NCBI GenBank assembly: GCA_003449615.1
Contig: DMHA01000367.1
Coordinates: forward strand, 1 to 6,834
DNA: 6,834 nucleotides
Source: Flavobacterium sp.
Lineage (GTDB): Bacteria; Bacteroidota; Bacteroidia; Flavobacteriales; Flavobacteriaceae
Reading direction: 5' to 3'
This document shows, piece after piece, positions 1-6,439 of the stretch (position 1 is its first letter; the number at the start of each line of letters is the position of its first letter). The translations under genes were made by a program, and so were the position numbers. A model generated the notes under the pieces. The model was not told the DNA's origin. It made no database searches and saw nothing but the letters and a program-made list of their open reading frames with translations.

Positions 1-837
1 TGTTTCATCAACGAAAACAACGAAGCCGACGGAATTTATGTCAACAAAGTCGAAAACGGTTTGGCCTATCCCAATGTGTTGAAAGAAATCAAACCCGGAA
101 CATTCATATACCGCAACAACGACGCGGCTTTCATTAAAATCGTGGAAAGAGAAGACTCTGCCGTTCGAAAAATAAGCACGACTTTATTGCTAACCGAAAA
201 CGGAAATGGTTTTGAATTGACAGCTATCGATGAAGACGGAAATGTAAGCAGCGTAAAATTGGTTCATCCAAAAGAAAGAACCAAAAACAACGAATCTATC
301 GAAGAGAATTTCAAAGTCAATTTGGCAAAAACAGGTTTCACGCCTTACAAAGTAGATAAAATAACAATTCAATTTTCTGAAAACTGGTTTCTTCCTATTT
401 CCAAAATCAACGAAATGCGAAGAACGGTTTTCGAACATTTGTCCGAAATTCGTTTGGCCAATTACAAGCGTCACGAACACCAATTGGTCAAAACATCACA
501 TCCTTACCCAGAAACCAAACTGGATTTTATGTACAATGTTTCCAATAAACTGGCTCGCAAATTCTATGAACGTCACGGCGTTACCGAAATCGAAAAAGCC
601 TTCGAATTGCAATGGGATCCTGGAAAATCACGGGTAATGACCACCAAATATTGCATCAAATACGAATTGGAAAAATGCCCAAAATACCATCCCGATATGG
701 ATGGCAGACTCAAAGAACCCTTAATTTTGAAGCAAGGCGAACTGGAATACAAACTCAAATTCAATTGCAAACCCTGCGAAATGGAAATCTGGGAAAAAGA
801 TGCCGAATTTGAAATCGAGGAAGATCATTTTCATTAA
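1..837 (+). CDS. U32-family peptidase / RlhA-like protein, C-terminal part (5' end outside window)
   Basis: The frame is open from base 1 to the TAA at 835-837, giving 278 visible residues. The true start lies upstream; the TTG at 61 is only an internal Leu codon. The segment KYCIKYELEKCPKYH followed by FNCKPCEME resembles the C-terminal end of long U32 'collagenase-like' proteins, which carry a DUF3656 region. Four cysteines (visible residues 218, 226, 256, 259; C-x7-C-x29-C-x2-C) look like a metal or Fe-S ligand set. E. coli RlhA, a member of this family, is needed for hydroxylation of a 23S rRNA cytidine; other members are annotated as proteases. The reaction here is therefore inferred, and the catalytic U32 domain is not in the window. 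No signal peptide is visible, and a cytoplasmic location is expected. Base composition is richer in G+C than downstream, as expected for a conserved core gene. A strong hairpin follows the stop. Family assignment is fairly confident; exact function is not. Confidence 0.82.
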   Translation, partial: CFINENNEADGIYVNKVENGLAYPNVLKEIKPGTFIYRNNDAAFIKIVEREDSAVRKISTTLLLTENGNGFELTAIDEDGNVSSVKLVHPKERTKNNESIEENFKVNLAKTGFTPYKVDKITIQFSENWFLPISKINEMRRTVFEHLSEIRLANYKRHEHQLVKTSHPYPETKLDFMYNVSNKLARKFYERHGVTEIEKAFELQWDPGKSRVMTTKYCIKYELEKCPKYHPDMDGRLKEPLILKQGELEYKLKFNCKPCEMEIWEKDAEFEIEEDHFH

Positions 838-839
838 AA

Positions 840-872
840 AGATTTGACAACTTTTTGAAAGTTGTCAAATCT
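840..872 (+). terminator. Perfect 15-bp hairpin directly after the U32 gene
   Basis: The arm GATTTGACAACTTT (841-854) pairs exactly with AAAGTTGTCAAATC (858-871) around a TTG loop, and A840-T872 adds one more pair. It starts three bases after the stop codon, which is the usual place for an intrinsic terminator. No clean T-run follows on the plus strand (GCTCAATT), so it may act as a 3'-end-stabilising hairpin. On the minus strand it is followed by TTTTTAATG, so it could also stop leftward transcription. Since the next gene converges on this region, a bidirectional role is plausible. Confidence 0.7.
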
Positions 873-901
873 GCTCAATTATATGACCAAACGAATTTTA
901 T

Positions 902-952
902 ACCAATTGTAATTTTAAAATAGTCTAATCCATTTTAAAATTTTACAATGGT
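902..952. repeat. AT-rich imperfect inverted repeat
   Basis: ATTTTAAAAT at 912-921 pairs with the same self-complementary sequence at 932-941. The helix extends outward through TTGTAA (907-912) against TTACAA (943-948), and ACC (902-904) against GGT (950-952), with one-base bulges and overlaps at the joins. The loop is 10 bases. It directly abuts the larger hairpin at 953-1030, so the two may belong to one element. Its AT content means some pairing is expected by chance, but the outer GC-containing pairs support it. Confidence 0.5.
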
Positions 953-1030
953 TAATGCCGATAGACAATATATTGAGTACTCCCGAAACTTCGGGATTAT
1001 TGGACTCTTATATATTGCTAATCGGTATTA
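953..1030. repeat. 78-bp multi-stem palindromic element (MITE- or REP-like hairpin)
   Basis: Four stems nest in order. TAATGCCGAT (953-962) pairs with ATCGGTATTA (1021-1030), with one G-T wobble. CAATATAT (966-973) pairs with ATATATTG (1010-1017). GAGT (975-978) pairs with ACTC (1004-1007). TCCCGAA (981-987) pairs with TTCGGGA (990-996) at the tip. Small internal loops separate them. The ordered nesting over 78 bases is hard to get by chance even in AT-rich DNA. It encodes no protein and no flanking target duplication is clear. It may be a small non-autonomous mobile repeat, a structured transcript end, or a relic. Which of these cannot be decided from one copy. Confidence 0.6.
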
Positions 1031-1098
1031 TTACCTAAGTAATAGAATTAAGAGTTTATTTTTTACCATCTAAAAAAAAGTTTTATACTGAATGGTAA
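1029..1098. repeat. Two further small hairpins
   Basis: TATTAC (1029-1034) pairs with GTAATA (1039-1044) around CTAA. TTACCAT (1063-1069) pairs with ATGGTAA (1092-1098) across 22 bases. They continue the hairpin series immediately to the right of the 78-bp element. Each is short and could be chance alone; the clustering is what makes them worth recording. Confidence 0.35.
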
Positions 1099-1261
1099 TA
1101 CTTAAAATAGTGGCATTTAAAAAACCAGTAAGAGTTCACGGCAAATTGCATTTCTATAAAAAAGTTGGCACAACTAATATTAAGAATTGATTTTTTGACT
1201 TTGTTTGACACAAATTTAGCTCATTGAATATTATGTAAATGGTATTCGCTGATTTTCAATT

Positions 1262-1334
1262 CACAGATTTACCATATTAATCTGTGCAAATTTACTTCTT
1301 CAGTTCGCTATCGTTCGTGTGTGCAATCTGTGTC
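1262..1334. repeat. AATCTGTG palindromic repeat unit
   Basis: CACAGATT (1262-1269) is the exact reverse complement of AATCTGTG, which occurs at 1279-1286 and again at 1325-1332 (ending ..TGTC). Between them sits GTTCGCTATCGTTCG, a short near-direct repeat. The 'AATCTGTG' and 'CTGTTTAATCCGTGTC' wording recurs in the element at 2831-3002, which suggests a shared family of intergenic repeats. The family link is an inference from similar wording and arrangement. Confidence 0.45.
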
Positions 1335-1458
1335 TCAAAATTTGAAACATTGCAATTTGTCGTACACCCAACCAATAACATCAGTTATTAATACAAATGA
1401 GTTTTATTCATTCCAATTTAATTGTTCACAAATAAAGAAACAGTGATTTAATTAACAA

Positions 1459-2223
1459 TTAAATCCAACCCATTTTTATAGATTTTTTAATTAGTTCAAA
1501 AAACGAATTGCAATTGGTTCTTTTTAAAATATTTTTCCTGTGGGTATCAACGGTAGCTTTTTCAATGCATAGAAGATTACTAATTTCTTTACTTTTATAA
1601 CCATTGGCTATATAAGTTAATATTTCTTTTTCACGCTTAGTCAAGATTTCGGGAGATTCATCAATAATATTCTCTGATTTTACATCATAAAAAGAGGGTT
1701 CTCCGTCTAAACCAATAAAAGATAATGAGGATTTGTTTTCCTTCTTTAAATGCGTAATATCTGTATGCATACCAAGTGTTCTCAATATTCCACCATCATC
1801 TGCATGTTCGATTGTAATGACTTGTTGCAGAATACGCATGTATTCCCCATTAGCTTTTTTGATGCGATAATCGTAGCGTACTTTGTATTTTTGTATTTTT
1901 TCGATAGGCAATTTTTTAAAAAATTCAGTGGTTGTATTTTCAAAATTCACAAAAAACGACACATCATCGGGATGAATATTTGCCACAATATTTTCGGGAG
2001 TAAAATCTTCTTTGGCATAACCCAGAATTGTTGTCATTTGGTCTTGCACAAATTCAATAGAAATGGCAGAAACATTGAAGATGTAAAAATAATAATCCCC
2101 AATATGAAAAAAGTTTAATAATTTATTGTGTAATAAAATTTCTTGCGAAAAATTTGAAGGAACAGAATCTTTGTTTAATTCGTTCCAAACTTTTGATACT
2201 TTTGCGTATAATTTATAGCTCAT
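1459..2223 (-). CDS. PAS-domain transcriptional regulator with LuxR-type helix-turn-helix
   Basis: The protein has 254 residues. Residues about 40-160 form a PAS domain of the PAS_3 type: a GYAKEDF segment, IHPDD at 83-87, and the closing GMHTDITHLK at 151-160. Residues about 192-250 are a LuxR/GerE helix-turn-helix: LTKREKEIL (194-202), ANGYKSKEIS, and the recognition helix with ATVDTHRKNILKR (223-235). There is no receiver domain with a phospho-acceptor Asp and no membrane segment. It therefore probably works as a one-component cytoplasmic regulator whose PAS domain binds a ligand or partner and controls DNA binding. The signal and targets are unknown. The ATG at 2223 is preceded by a TATTTTTG box on the minus strand, supporting that start. 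It is divergent from the broken propeller gene and may once have regulated it, or may act on the envelope genes further right; both are guesses. Confidence 0.88.
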   Translation of the reverse strand: MSYKLYAKVSKVWNELNKDSVPSNFSQEILLHNKLLNFFHIGDYYFYIFNVSAISIEFVQDQMTTILGYAKEDFTPENIVANIHPDDVSFFVNFENTTTEFFKKLPIEKIQKYKVRYDYRIKKANGEYMRILQQVITIEHADDGGILRTLGMHTDITHLKKENKSSLSFIGLDGEPSFYDVKSENIIDESPEILTKREKEILTYIANGYKSKEISNLLCIEKATVDTHRKNILKRTNCNSFFELIKKSIKMGWI

Positions 2224-2238
2224 TAATTACATTTTTAA

Positions 2239-2246
2239 CAAAAATA
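2239..2246 (-). promoter_or_regulatory. Possible -7 box for the PAS-LuxR gene
   Basis: Read on the minus strand the bases are TATTTTTG, a full match to the Bacteroidota TAnnTTTG box. It lies 16-23 bases before the ATG, implying a very short untranslated leader. No clear TTG element is found at the expected distance upstream (ATG stands there instead), so the call is tentative. Confidence 0.35.
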
Positions 2247-2336
2247 ATAAAATAAATTAATTTTAACATATAGAGTACTATAATTTAATTCGTAAAAATT
2301 TTACTATATATCTCAAAAAAAAAACATTAATGAGTG

Positions 2337-2367
2337 TTGTTTTGCCTTTTACATTATTCTTAATTTG
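2337..2367 (+). promoter_or_regulatory. Possible promoter of the broken propeller gene
   Basis: TTG (2337-2339) and TTAATTTG (2360-2367) are spaced by 20 bases, within the range for Bacteroidota promoters (TTG, then TAnnTTTG). The second box has one mismatch. The boxes end 20 bases before the ATG at 2388. The AT-rich setting makes chance matches common. Confidence 0.3.
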
Positions 2368-2387
2368 TGTAAAATAAAAGATAGAAA

Positions 2388-3172
2388 ATGAATAGCCCCA
2401 CAAAAGTCCTCTTACTGTTTACAAATTACAATCATTGGCTTTTTTTATTATTCTTTAACTTTACTCAAGCCCAAACCGAATTTTTCAATTCTAAAATTAA
2501 TTTATTCGAGAATAAATTAGAAGACTTCTATTCTTCCTTTAGCATAGATAATGCTCAAGTCTATTTCAATGCCAATGATTATCAGGTTTATGCCTACGAC
2601 AAGAAAACCGGAGATTTAAACTCGTCGTATTACACAGCGAATAAATCGAATAATCCTCCAAAATCATTATAAAACACTCTATTTGTTGGAATTACTGACA
2701 ATAAATGGATGCCTTTAAATGCAATACCTGGAGGTACTCTTCAAACCTTGAAGATAGAAGAACTAACAACCCAGCCAATTTTCAGAGACAACATAATGTA
2801 TTATGGCTCCGTTACTAACATTAAAATAAAGATTGGCACACAGATGACAAAGATTTTAACAGAATAAAACGGATTTTTTTTATAATTCGAGAAATGTTTT
2901 CAATTGTGACACGAGACCAAAGGTCGAACTGGCGAAGCAAAATCTGTTTAATCCGTGTCATCCGTGTACTATTACTTTAAAATTTTAGTCCGCTTAGCGG
3001 ACAGTCATCTAATGTATTGTGGAGCCATTTCACCCGAAATTGGAGGTACGATTTTGGCTTAGGATTTAGATAAATTGGCAAAAGTACCTGGGCCATTCAA
3101 AAATACCCATTTGTAGGTATTGTGAACAACACCTTAATATATTTTATTTGTAAAATTAAACGTTGTGCATAA
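2388..3172 (+). pseudogene. Exported PQQ-like beta-propeller protein, decayed and interrupted
   Basis: The ATG at 2388 opens 94 residues with a hydrophobic signal-like stretch (LFLLFFNFTQAQ) and then a propeller-like strand pattern (VYFNANDYQVYAYDKKTGDL). A TAA at 2670-2672 stops it, but the same frame continues immediately with NTLFVGITDNKW, PGGTLQTLKIEE and IMYYGSV. From 2831 to about 3003 the sequence is a palindromic repeat. Beyond it the same frame resumes as MYCGAISPEIGGTILA, a TAG (3060-3062), then DLDK. Coding then appears to shift frame to WAIQKYPFVGIVNNTLIY, ending at TAA 3170-3172. Motifs such as YAYDKKTGD and GGTILA-DLDK resemble PQQ-type repeats (A-D--TGK--W). Strand motifs FVGIT, MYYGSV, MYCGAI and FVGIV indicate several blades. 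An intact relative would be secreted or periplasmic. No intact frame remains, so the gene is almost certainly not functional at full length. The 94-residue piece could still be translated. Confidence 0.6.
2831..3002. repeat. Palindromic intergenic repeat inserted in the propeller gene
   Basis: The left arm around GCACACAGATGAC (2836-2865) is an imperfect inverted copy of the right arm AATCTGTTTAATCCGTGTC plus ATCCGTGTAC (2941-2969). Inside is a small hairpin, GACC-AAA-GGTC (2915-2925). After the right arm comes a perfect GTCCGC-TTA-GCGGAC hairpin (2988-3002). No open frame of note lies inside, so it is non-autonomous if mobile. Arms built from 'GTGTCATCCGTGT' wording are, as I recall, frequent between genes of flavobacteria, but I cannot check copy number here. 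The limits are approximate: the left edge is where propeller-like coding ends, and the right edge is the end of the GC hairpin. Confidence 0.55.
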
Positions 3173-3301
3173 TGGCCTACTGTATTGGATTAGAAAACTT
3201 GCAAAACAACAAAGACATTGCAAGAAACGCAACCCTAAAAGGATAGAAGCAGCAAAAACAACACAATAAAAATTAATATAAACCAACTAAACCAAATAAT
3301 T

Positions 3302-4108
3302 ATGAAAACAAAAATGAAAAACACGATTATCACAGCAAGTTTTTTATTGCTAAGCTCTTTTAGTTATGCACAAGAAGTACTCAAAGTAGGAGACATTATC
3401 CAATTTAAAACAAATGCTCAACACATTTTACCTCCAGAATATTTAGAAATTGGGAAAAAATCAGGATTAGCAATGGATTTAGATAAAAAATATCCAATCT
3501 TATTAGAGCCCAATTACAAATTTAGAATTGTAGAAATCACATCTACAGGATATATAATTACCGCACTATTATTCATACCTCTTAAAAAAAATGATAAAAA
3601 CATAAAAATTGACAGAAGTGAATATTATAATTATAAATTATTTGAAGTTAATAAAGATGAAATTCAATTAAAAGCAGAATTAATTCCTGAAGAAGATAGA
3701 TTTAGCATAGGGATATTGACTTTGCCTTTTAAGTTTAGGCCACAAGGAGCAAAATCTTTTGAAGGAGAATTCAATTTAAATTCTACTTTAAATATAAAAT
3801 TATGGAATTCAAAATGTTATGCACAACTTGGTGCAGGTATTGGTGGTGTTGATTTAAACACAAGCAACGCATCAGGCGTTGATGCTGAAGAAAATATTAA
3901 AGCCAGTGCATTAAGTTTCTTAGCAGGTATAATGATACAATACAAAAAAGCGCAAGCAGGTATTTATATCGGAACTGATCATATTAATAATCAAAAACAT
4001 TACCAATGGGAAAACAATGGAAACTTATGGGTTTCAATAGGTATTGGCTACCAACTTTTTGATATTGGTTTAGGACAAGATACAAAAAACAAAAACAAAA
4101 ACAATTAA
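3302..4108 (+). CDS. Exported protein with probable outer-membrane beta-barrel end, function unknown
   Basis: The protein has 268 residues. A signal peptide covers residues 1-23 (MKTKMKN, hydrophobic ITASFLLLSSF, SYA before QEV). Residues 24-125 look like a mixed beta domain with no family I recognise. From about 131 to 254 there are alternating amphipathic strands (RFSIGILTLPFKF, FNLNSTLNIKLW, CYAQLGAGIGG, SFLAGIMIQYKK, AQAGIYIGTDHI, WVSIGIGYQLF), the pattern of a small outer-membrane barrel. The Asn/Lys-rich tail (TKNKNKNN) is probably disordered. The ATG at 3302 is preferred to the ATG at 3314 because it has the same AATTATGAAAA context as two other genes here and gives the fuller basic N-region. 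No Shine-Dalgarno is present, as is normal for this phylum. A decayed barrel-like gene starts 24 bases downstream and the FISUMP lipoprotein after that, so co-transcription is likely. It could instead be a periplasmic beta-rich protein. Confidence 0.75.
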   Translation: MKTKMKNTIITASFLLLSSFSYAQEVLKVGDIIQFKTNAQHILPPEYLEIGKKSGLAMDLDKKYPILLEPNYKFRIVEITSTGYIITALLFIPLKKNDKNIKIDRSEYYNYKLFEVNKDEIQLKAELIPEEDRFSIGILTLPFKFRPQGAKSFEGEFNLNSTLNIKLWNSKCYAQLGAGIGGVDLNTSNASGVDAEENIKASALSFLAGIMIQYKKAQAGIYIGTDHINNQKHYQWENNGNLWVSIGIGYQLFDIGLGQDTKNKNKNN

Positions 4109-4132
4109 AATAACCATTAATATTTAAACACA

Positions 4133-4296
4133 ATGAAAAAACTAATCACAATTTGCTTATTAATTGCAACAGCATTTACTGTAAATGTCCAAAATATTAA
4201 AAACTACAAAGGGCAACTCAAGAAAACAACGAAGCTTTTTATCAATTGCAATTTGGCTATCGTTTTGCTATTGGTGTCAGTAAAATAAAACAATAA
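4133..4296 (+). pseudogene. Collapsed remnant of an exported barrel-like protein
   Basis: The ATG at 4133 begins a good signal peptide (MKKLITICLLIATAFTVNVQ). The literal frame then gives an unconvincing 51-residue product ending at 4286-4288. In another frame, open from 4201 to the TAA at 4294-4296, the translation reads NNEAFYQLQFGYRFAIGVSKIKQ in two overlapping parts. This looks like the last strand of an outer-membrane barrel and resembles the end of the gene just upstream. The simplest reading is a gene that lost its middle by deletion, keeping the signal peptide and final strand in different frames. A short secreted 51-residue peptide cannot be excluded. It lies between two same-strand envelope genes, with gaps of 24 and 25 bases. 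Confidence 0.55.
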
Positions 4297-4321
4297 TTCT
4301 TAAATTTAAAATAAAACAATT

Positions 4322-6244
4322 ATGAAAAAACAGTTAAGAAAATTACCGCTATTAGCAAGCTTATTTTTATTATTTAGTATGTCTTGTTCAAAACAAGATG
4401 CCCCTGTAATTATTGAGCAAAGTCCAACTTTTACGCTGGTAATTACAGAACTTACACCAGGCGATAGTGTAGAAATCAAATCGAACAAGGCACTTATGTC
4501 GTCGGATATCGATGTAGTTTTGAATAATACTTCCATCAAAGCATACAAGATAAGTGATTTTTCATATATTTTTACTTTGCCAGTTATTCCTTCCGGTAAA
4601 TATGATTTAAAATTGCCAACATTAAACAAAGATTTGATTTTAAATCTAACTGTAAAAACGTACACTCCCATAACAAACCCAACTGAAGTAATTGCAGCAT
4701 ATATAGTAACCAGAAATAAGTGTTTTGATGAAATGAGCAAAAACACCTCTGTTGTGCCATTTAAAACAACGCCAGAAACCTTGCAAATGATAGACCAAAT
4801 TAAGCAAGAATGGGATTTTCAATTTAGCAAAAGTAGCGATAAGGACAAAGAGCTCTTGGCTTATGTATTGCAAAAACAAGAAATTAGTTCTGATTGGTTT
4901 AATTTCCCGAATGATGTACCAGCGAGTTATTTTGCCAAAACAAAAGGAGTTCAAAATGATGTAGGCGACAAGTTGGTTACTTATGCTAAAATGTACATAA
5001 CTGCACAAGTAGTTTGTGTAAAATCAATTCCTGCAACATTAGGAACAGGAACCATATTTTTAATTGCTCCTAACCCGATAACTGCAGGGTTATTTATAAT
5101 TTCATTTACCACCTTTATAGTTTCTAAGGAAGTCGCTGAAAGAAATGCAATGGCTGTAGGTTCACTAAAAGGAGTGGCCGAGGCAGTAACGGATTTTAGT
5201 TTTCAAAAAACAGCAGCTTTAGAGTTAGTTAATAATTTTGAGAAAAACATAACAATGAGTGTCAATTTTCGGAATTTAAAAAGCACCGATGCTGCAATAC
5301 AATCCGACATTAGTGCCGCTTTTACCGGCGAAAAGGAATTGACAGCAAAAGATAACGAGGTGAAAGCTTTATATCAAAAAGCAACAAGTTTTACAGAAAA
5401 GCTAAAGGGATTGTTTTCAAGTTATACTCCTGCCATTGGCAAAACTTCGGCACGCAGTTTAACTTCAGTAGTTTTAGGAAGTGATATTATTATAAAAGGC
5501 AGTAGTGATGCGAACGTTACCATTACCTCAAAAATGGTGGGTACAAACCTAGTAATAAAAGCAAGTTCAACTAGTACTGCTGATATCAATTTTAATTTGA
5601 AAGTTGCCTACAAACGAAAAATTGACGGAAAAGAAGTTGAGAAAGATATTGCTTGTGTATTTAAGGCAAATGGCATTTGCGATGACAATACTACATCGTA
5701 TCCCACAGTAATTATAGGTAATCAAACTTGGATACAAAGAAATCTTAATGTTTGCAAATACCGAAACGGAGATGAAATTGCCCAAGTAGAAGATCCAGCT
5801 CAATGGAAAAATCTTACTACTGGAGCTTGGTGCTATTATGAAAATAATACTGCAAATGGTCCTGTTTATGGAAAATTATACAATTGGTATGCGGTTAACG
5901 ACTCACGTGGTCTAGCCCCTGAAGGCTACCATATTCCAAGTCAGGCAGAGTGGATTGCATTAGTTTCGTATTTAGGAAGCTATAATGTAGCAGGAGGTAA
6001 GATGAAATCTACATCAGGTTGGGAGAGTTATCCAAATCTTATAGCCTCTAACAGTAGTGGGTTTACAGGCCTTCCAGGAGGTTATCGTGCCACTGATGGA
6101 AAATTCTACCAAGTTGGAAATCAGGGTTATTGGTGGTTAACTAAAGAAGGTGCAGCATTTAATTTGAGTTACGCGGAGAACGATACAAATGGGGAAGGTT
6201 TAAATAGATCCGAAGGTATCTCAGTTCGTTGCATCAAGGATTAA
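4322..6244 (+). CDS. Lipoprotein with Ig-like N-terminus, helical hydrophobic middle and C-terminal FISUMP domain
   Basis: The protein has 640 residues. Residues 1-21 are a lipoprotein signal (MKKQLRK, LLASLFLLF, then SMSC), with the lipidated Cys at 22. SKQDAP follows; its Lys and Asp weakly recall the surface-export signal of Bacteroidota lipoproteins. Residues about 35-112 are beta-rich and resemble an IPT/TIG or Ig-like fold (LTPGDSVEIKSNKA, IPSGKYDLKLP). Residues about 120-370 are helical and unassigned, with a long hydrophobic stretch at 241-268 (GTIFLIAPNPITAGLFIISF). Residues 378-448 are again beta-rich. Residues about 460-639 match the FISUMP domain (Fibrobacter succinogenes major paralogous domain): VIIGNQTWIQRNLN, YGKLYNWYAV, APEGYHIPSQAEW, GFTGLPGGYR, then YWWLTKE and SVRCIKD. 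FISUMP domains occur in surface and secreted proteins, and their role is poorly defined. Anchoring in the outer membrane, possibly facing outward, is inferred. It starts 25 bases after the barrel remnant and may share a transcript with 3302-4108. The function of the middle region is unknown. Confidence 0.87.
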   Translation: MKKQLRKLPLLASLFLLFSMSCSKQDAPVIIEQSPTFTLVITELTPGDSVEIKSNKALMSSDIDVVLNNTSIKAYKISDFSYIFTLPVIPSGKYDLKLPTLNKDLILNLTVKTYTPITNPTEVIAAYIVTRNKCFDEMSKNTSVVPFKTTPETLQMIDQIKQEWDFQFSKSSDKDKELLAYVLQKQEISSDWFNFPNDVPASYFAKTKGVQNDVGDKLVTYAKMYITAQVVCVKSIPATLGTGTIFLIAPNPITAGLFIISFTTFIVSKEVAERNAMAVGSLKGVAEAVTDFSFQKTAALELVNNFEKNITMSVNFRNLKSTDAAIQSDISAAFTGEKELTAKDNEVKALYQKATSFTEKLKGLFSSYTPAIGKTSARSLTSVVLGSDIIIKGSSDANVTITSKMVGTNLVIKASSTSTADINFNLKVAYKRKIDGKEVEKDIACVFKANGICDDNTTSYPTVIIGNQTWIQRNLNVCKYRNGDEIAQVEDPAQWKNLTTGAWCYYENNTANGPVYGKLYNWYAVNDSRGLAPEGYHIPSQAEWIALVSYLGSYNVAGGKMKSTSGWESYPNLIASNSSGFTGLPGGYRATDGKFYQVGNQGYWWLTKEGAAFNLSYAENDTNGEGLNRSEGISVRCIKD

Positions 6245-6257
6245 AAATCTAATTTTT
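6243..6257 (+). terminator. Weak AT-only hairpin and T-run after the FISUMP gene
   Basis: AAAAAT (6243-6248) pairs with ATTTTT (6252-6257), and the T-run continues to 6260. The stem contains no G-C pair and overlaps the stop codon. The T-run is real, but the hairpin would be weak, so termination here is uncertain. Confidence 0.25.
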
Positions 6258-6325
6258 TTTCGCTTTAATATCTATAAGAACCAAAAAGACCAAAACCCCG
6301 AAAAGCTCATAATTTAAGCTCTTGA

Positions 6326-6439
6326 AACCTGAATGAAGTGGTTTTGGATGGGAATACGATATGGCTGATTGCTGGGAATGATGCGGAATTGTTGGGATTG
6401 GAGTTGGATAAAATTGAAATTAACAAAAACAAATTATGA
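6326..6439 (+). pseudogene. Possible 3' remnant of an unidentified gene
   Basis: One frame from just after a TGA (6323-6325) to the TGA at 6437-6439 reads like real protein: [35 protein letters not shown] in overlapping parts. There is no ATG; only GTG 6338 or TTG 6344 could start it. Its G+C content is higher than that of the neighbouring intergenic DNA. The stop overlaps the ATG of the next gene (TTATGA). The simplest view is the tail end of a deleted gene. I do not recognise the family, and 37 open codons can arise by chance. Confidence 0.3.

Larger units (their letters stand above)
873..1458. other. Intergenic region without a supported gene, rich in inverted repeats
   Basis: This 586-base stretch lies between the converging U32 gene and the LuxR-type regulator gene. 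I find no open frame with coding character in it. It holds an AT hairpin (902-952), a long multi-stem hairpin (953-1030), smaller hairpins (1029-1098) and an AATCTGTG repeat unit (1262-1334), each listed separately. The stretches 1100-1250 and 1335-1458 show nothing I can name. No tRNA-like arms or direct-repeat array are seen. The density of palindromes suggests a landing zone for small non-coding repeats. Confidence 0.6.

Noticed and set aside
61..837. A start codon at TTG 61 for the U32 gene
   Set aside because: The frame is open and coding-like upstream to base 1, and the family is far longer than 258 residues.
1750..2118. Open plus-strand frame of 122 codons opposite the PAS-LuxR gene
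   Set aside because: It is the antisense shadow of a gene with clear PAS and helix-turn-helix motifs.
2795..3022. AATGTATTATGG and AATGTATTGTGG as a target-site duplication around the inserted repeat
   Set aside because: The copies lie 9-25 bases outside the apparent ends of the repeat and translate to equivalent propeller strands (MYYGSV, MYCGAI), so homologous blades explain them better.
3157..3182. AAACGTTGTGCATAATGG as a possible integron-type attachment site
   Set aside because: It feels similar to cassette-end sequences, but no paired core sites or folding recombination hairpin could be shown, and no integrase gene is present.
3172..3246. A 24-residue frame (ATG 3172 to TAG 3244-3246) reading MAYCIGLENLQNNKD and so on
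   Set aside because: It is short, has no recognisable family or leader, and sits in decayed sequence. It may be another gene remnant but cannot be supported.
4306..5008. Open minus-strand frames under the FISUMP lipoprotein gene
   Set aside because: They lie opposite a well-supported gene, have no domain features and are explained by the AT-rich composition.
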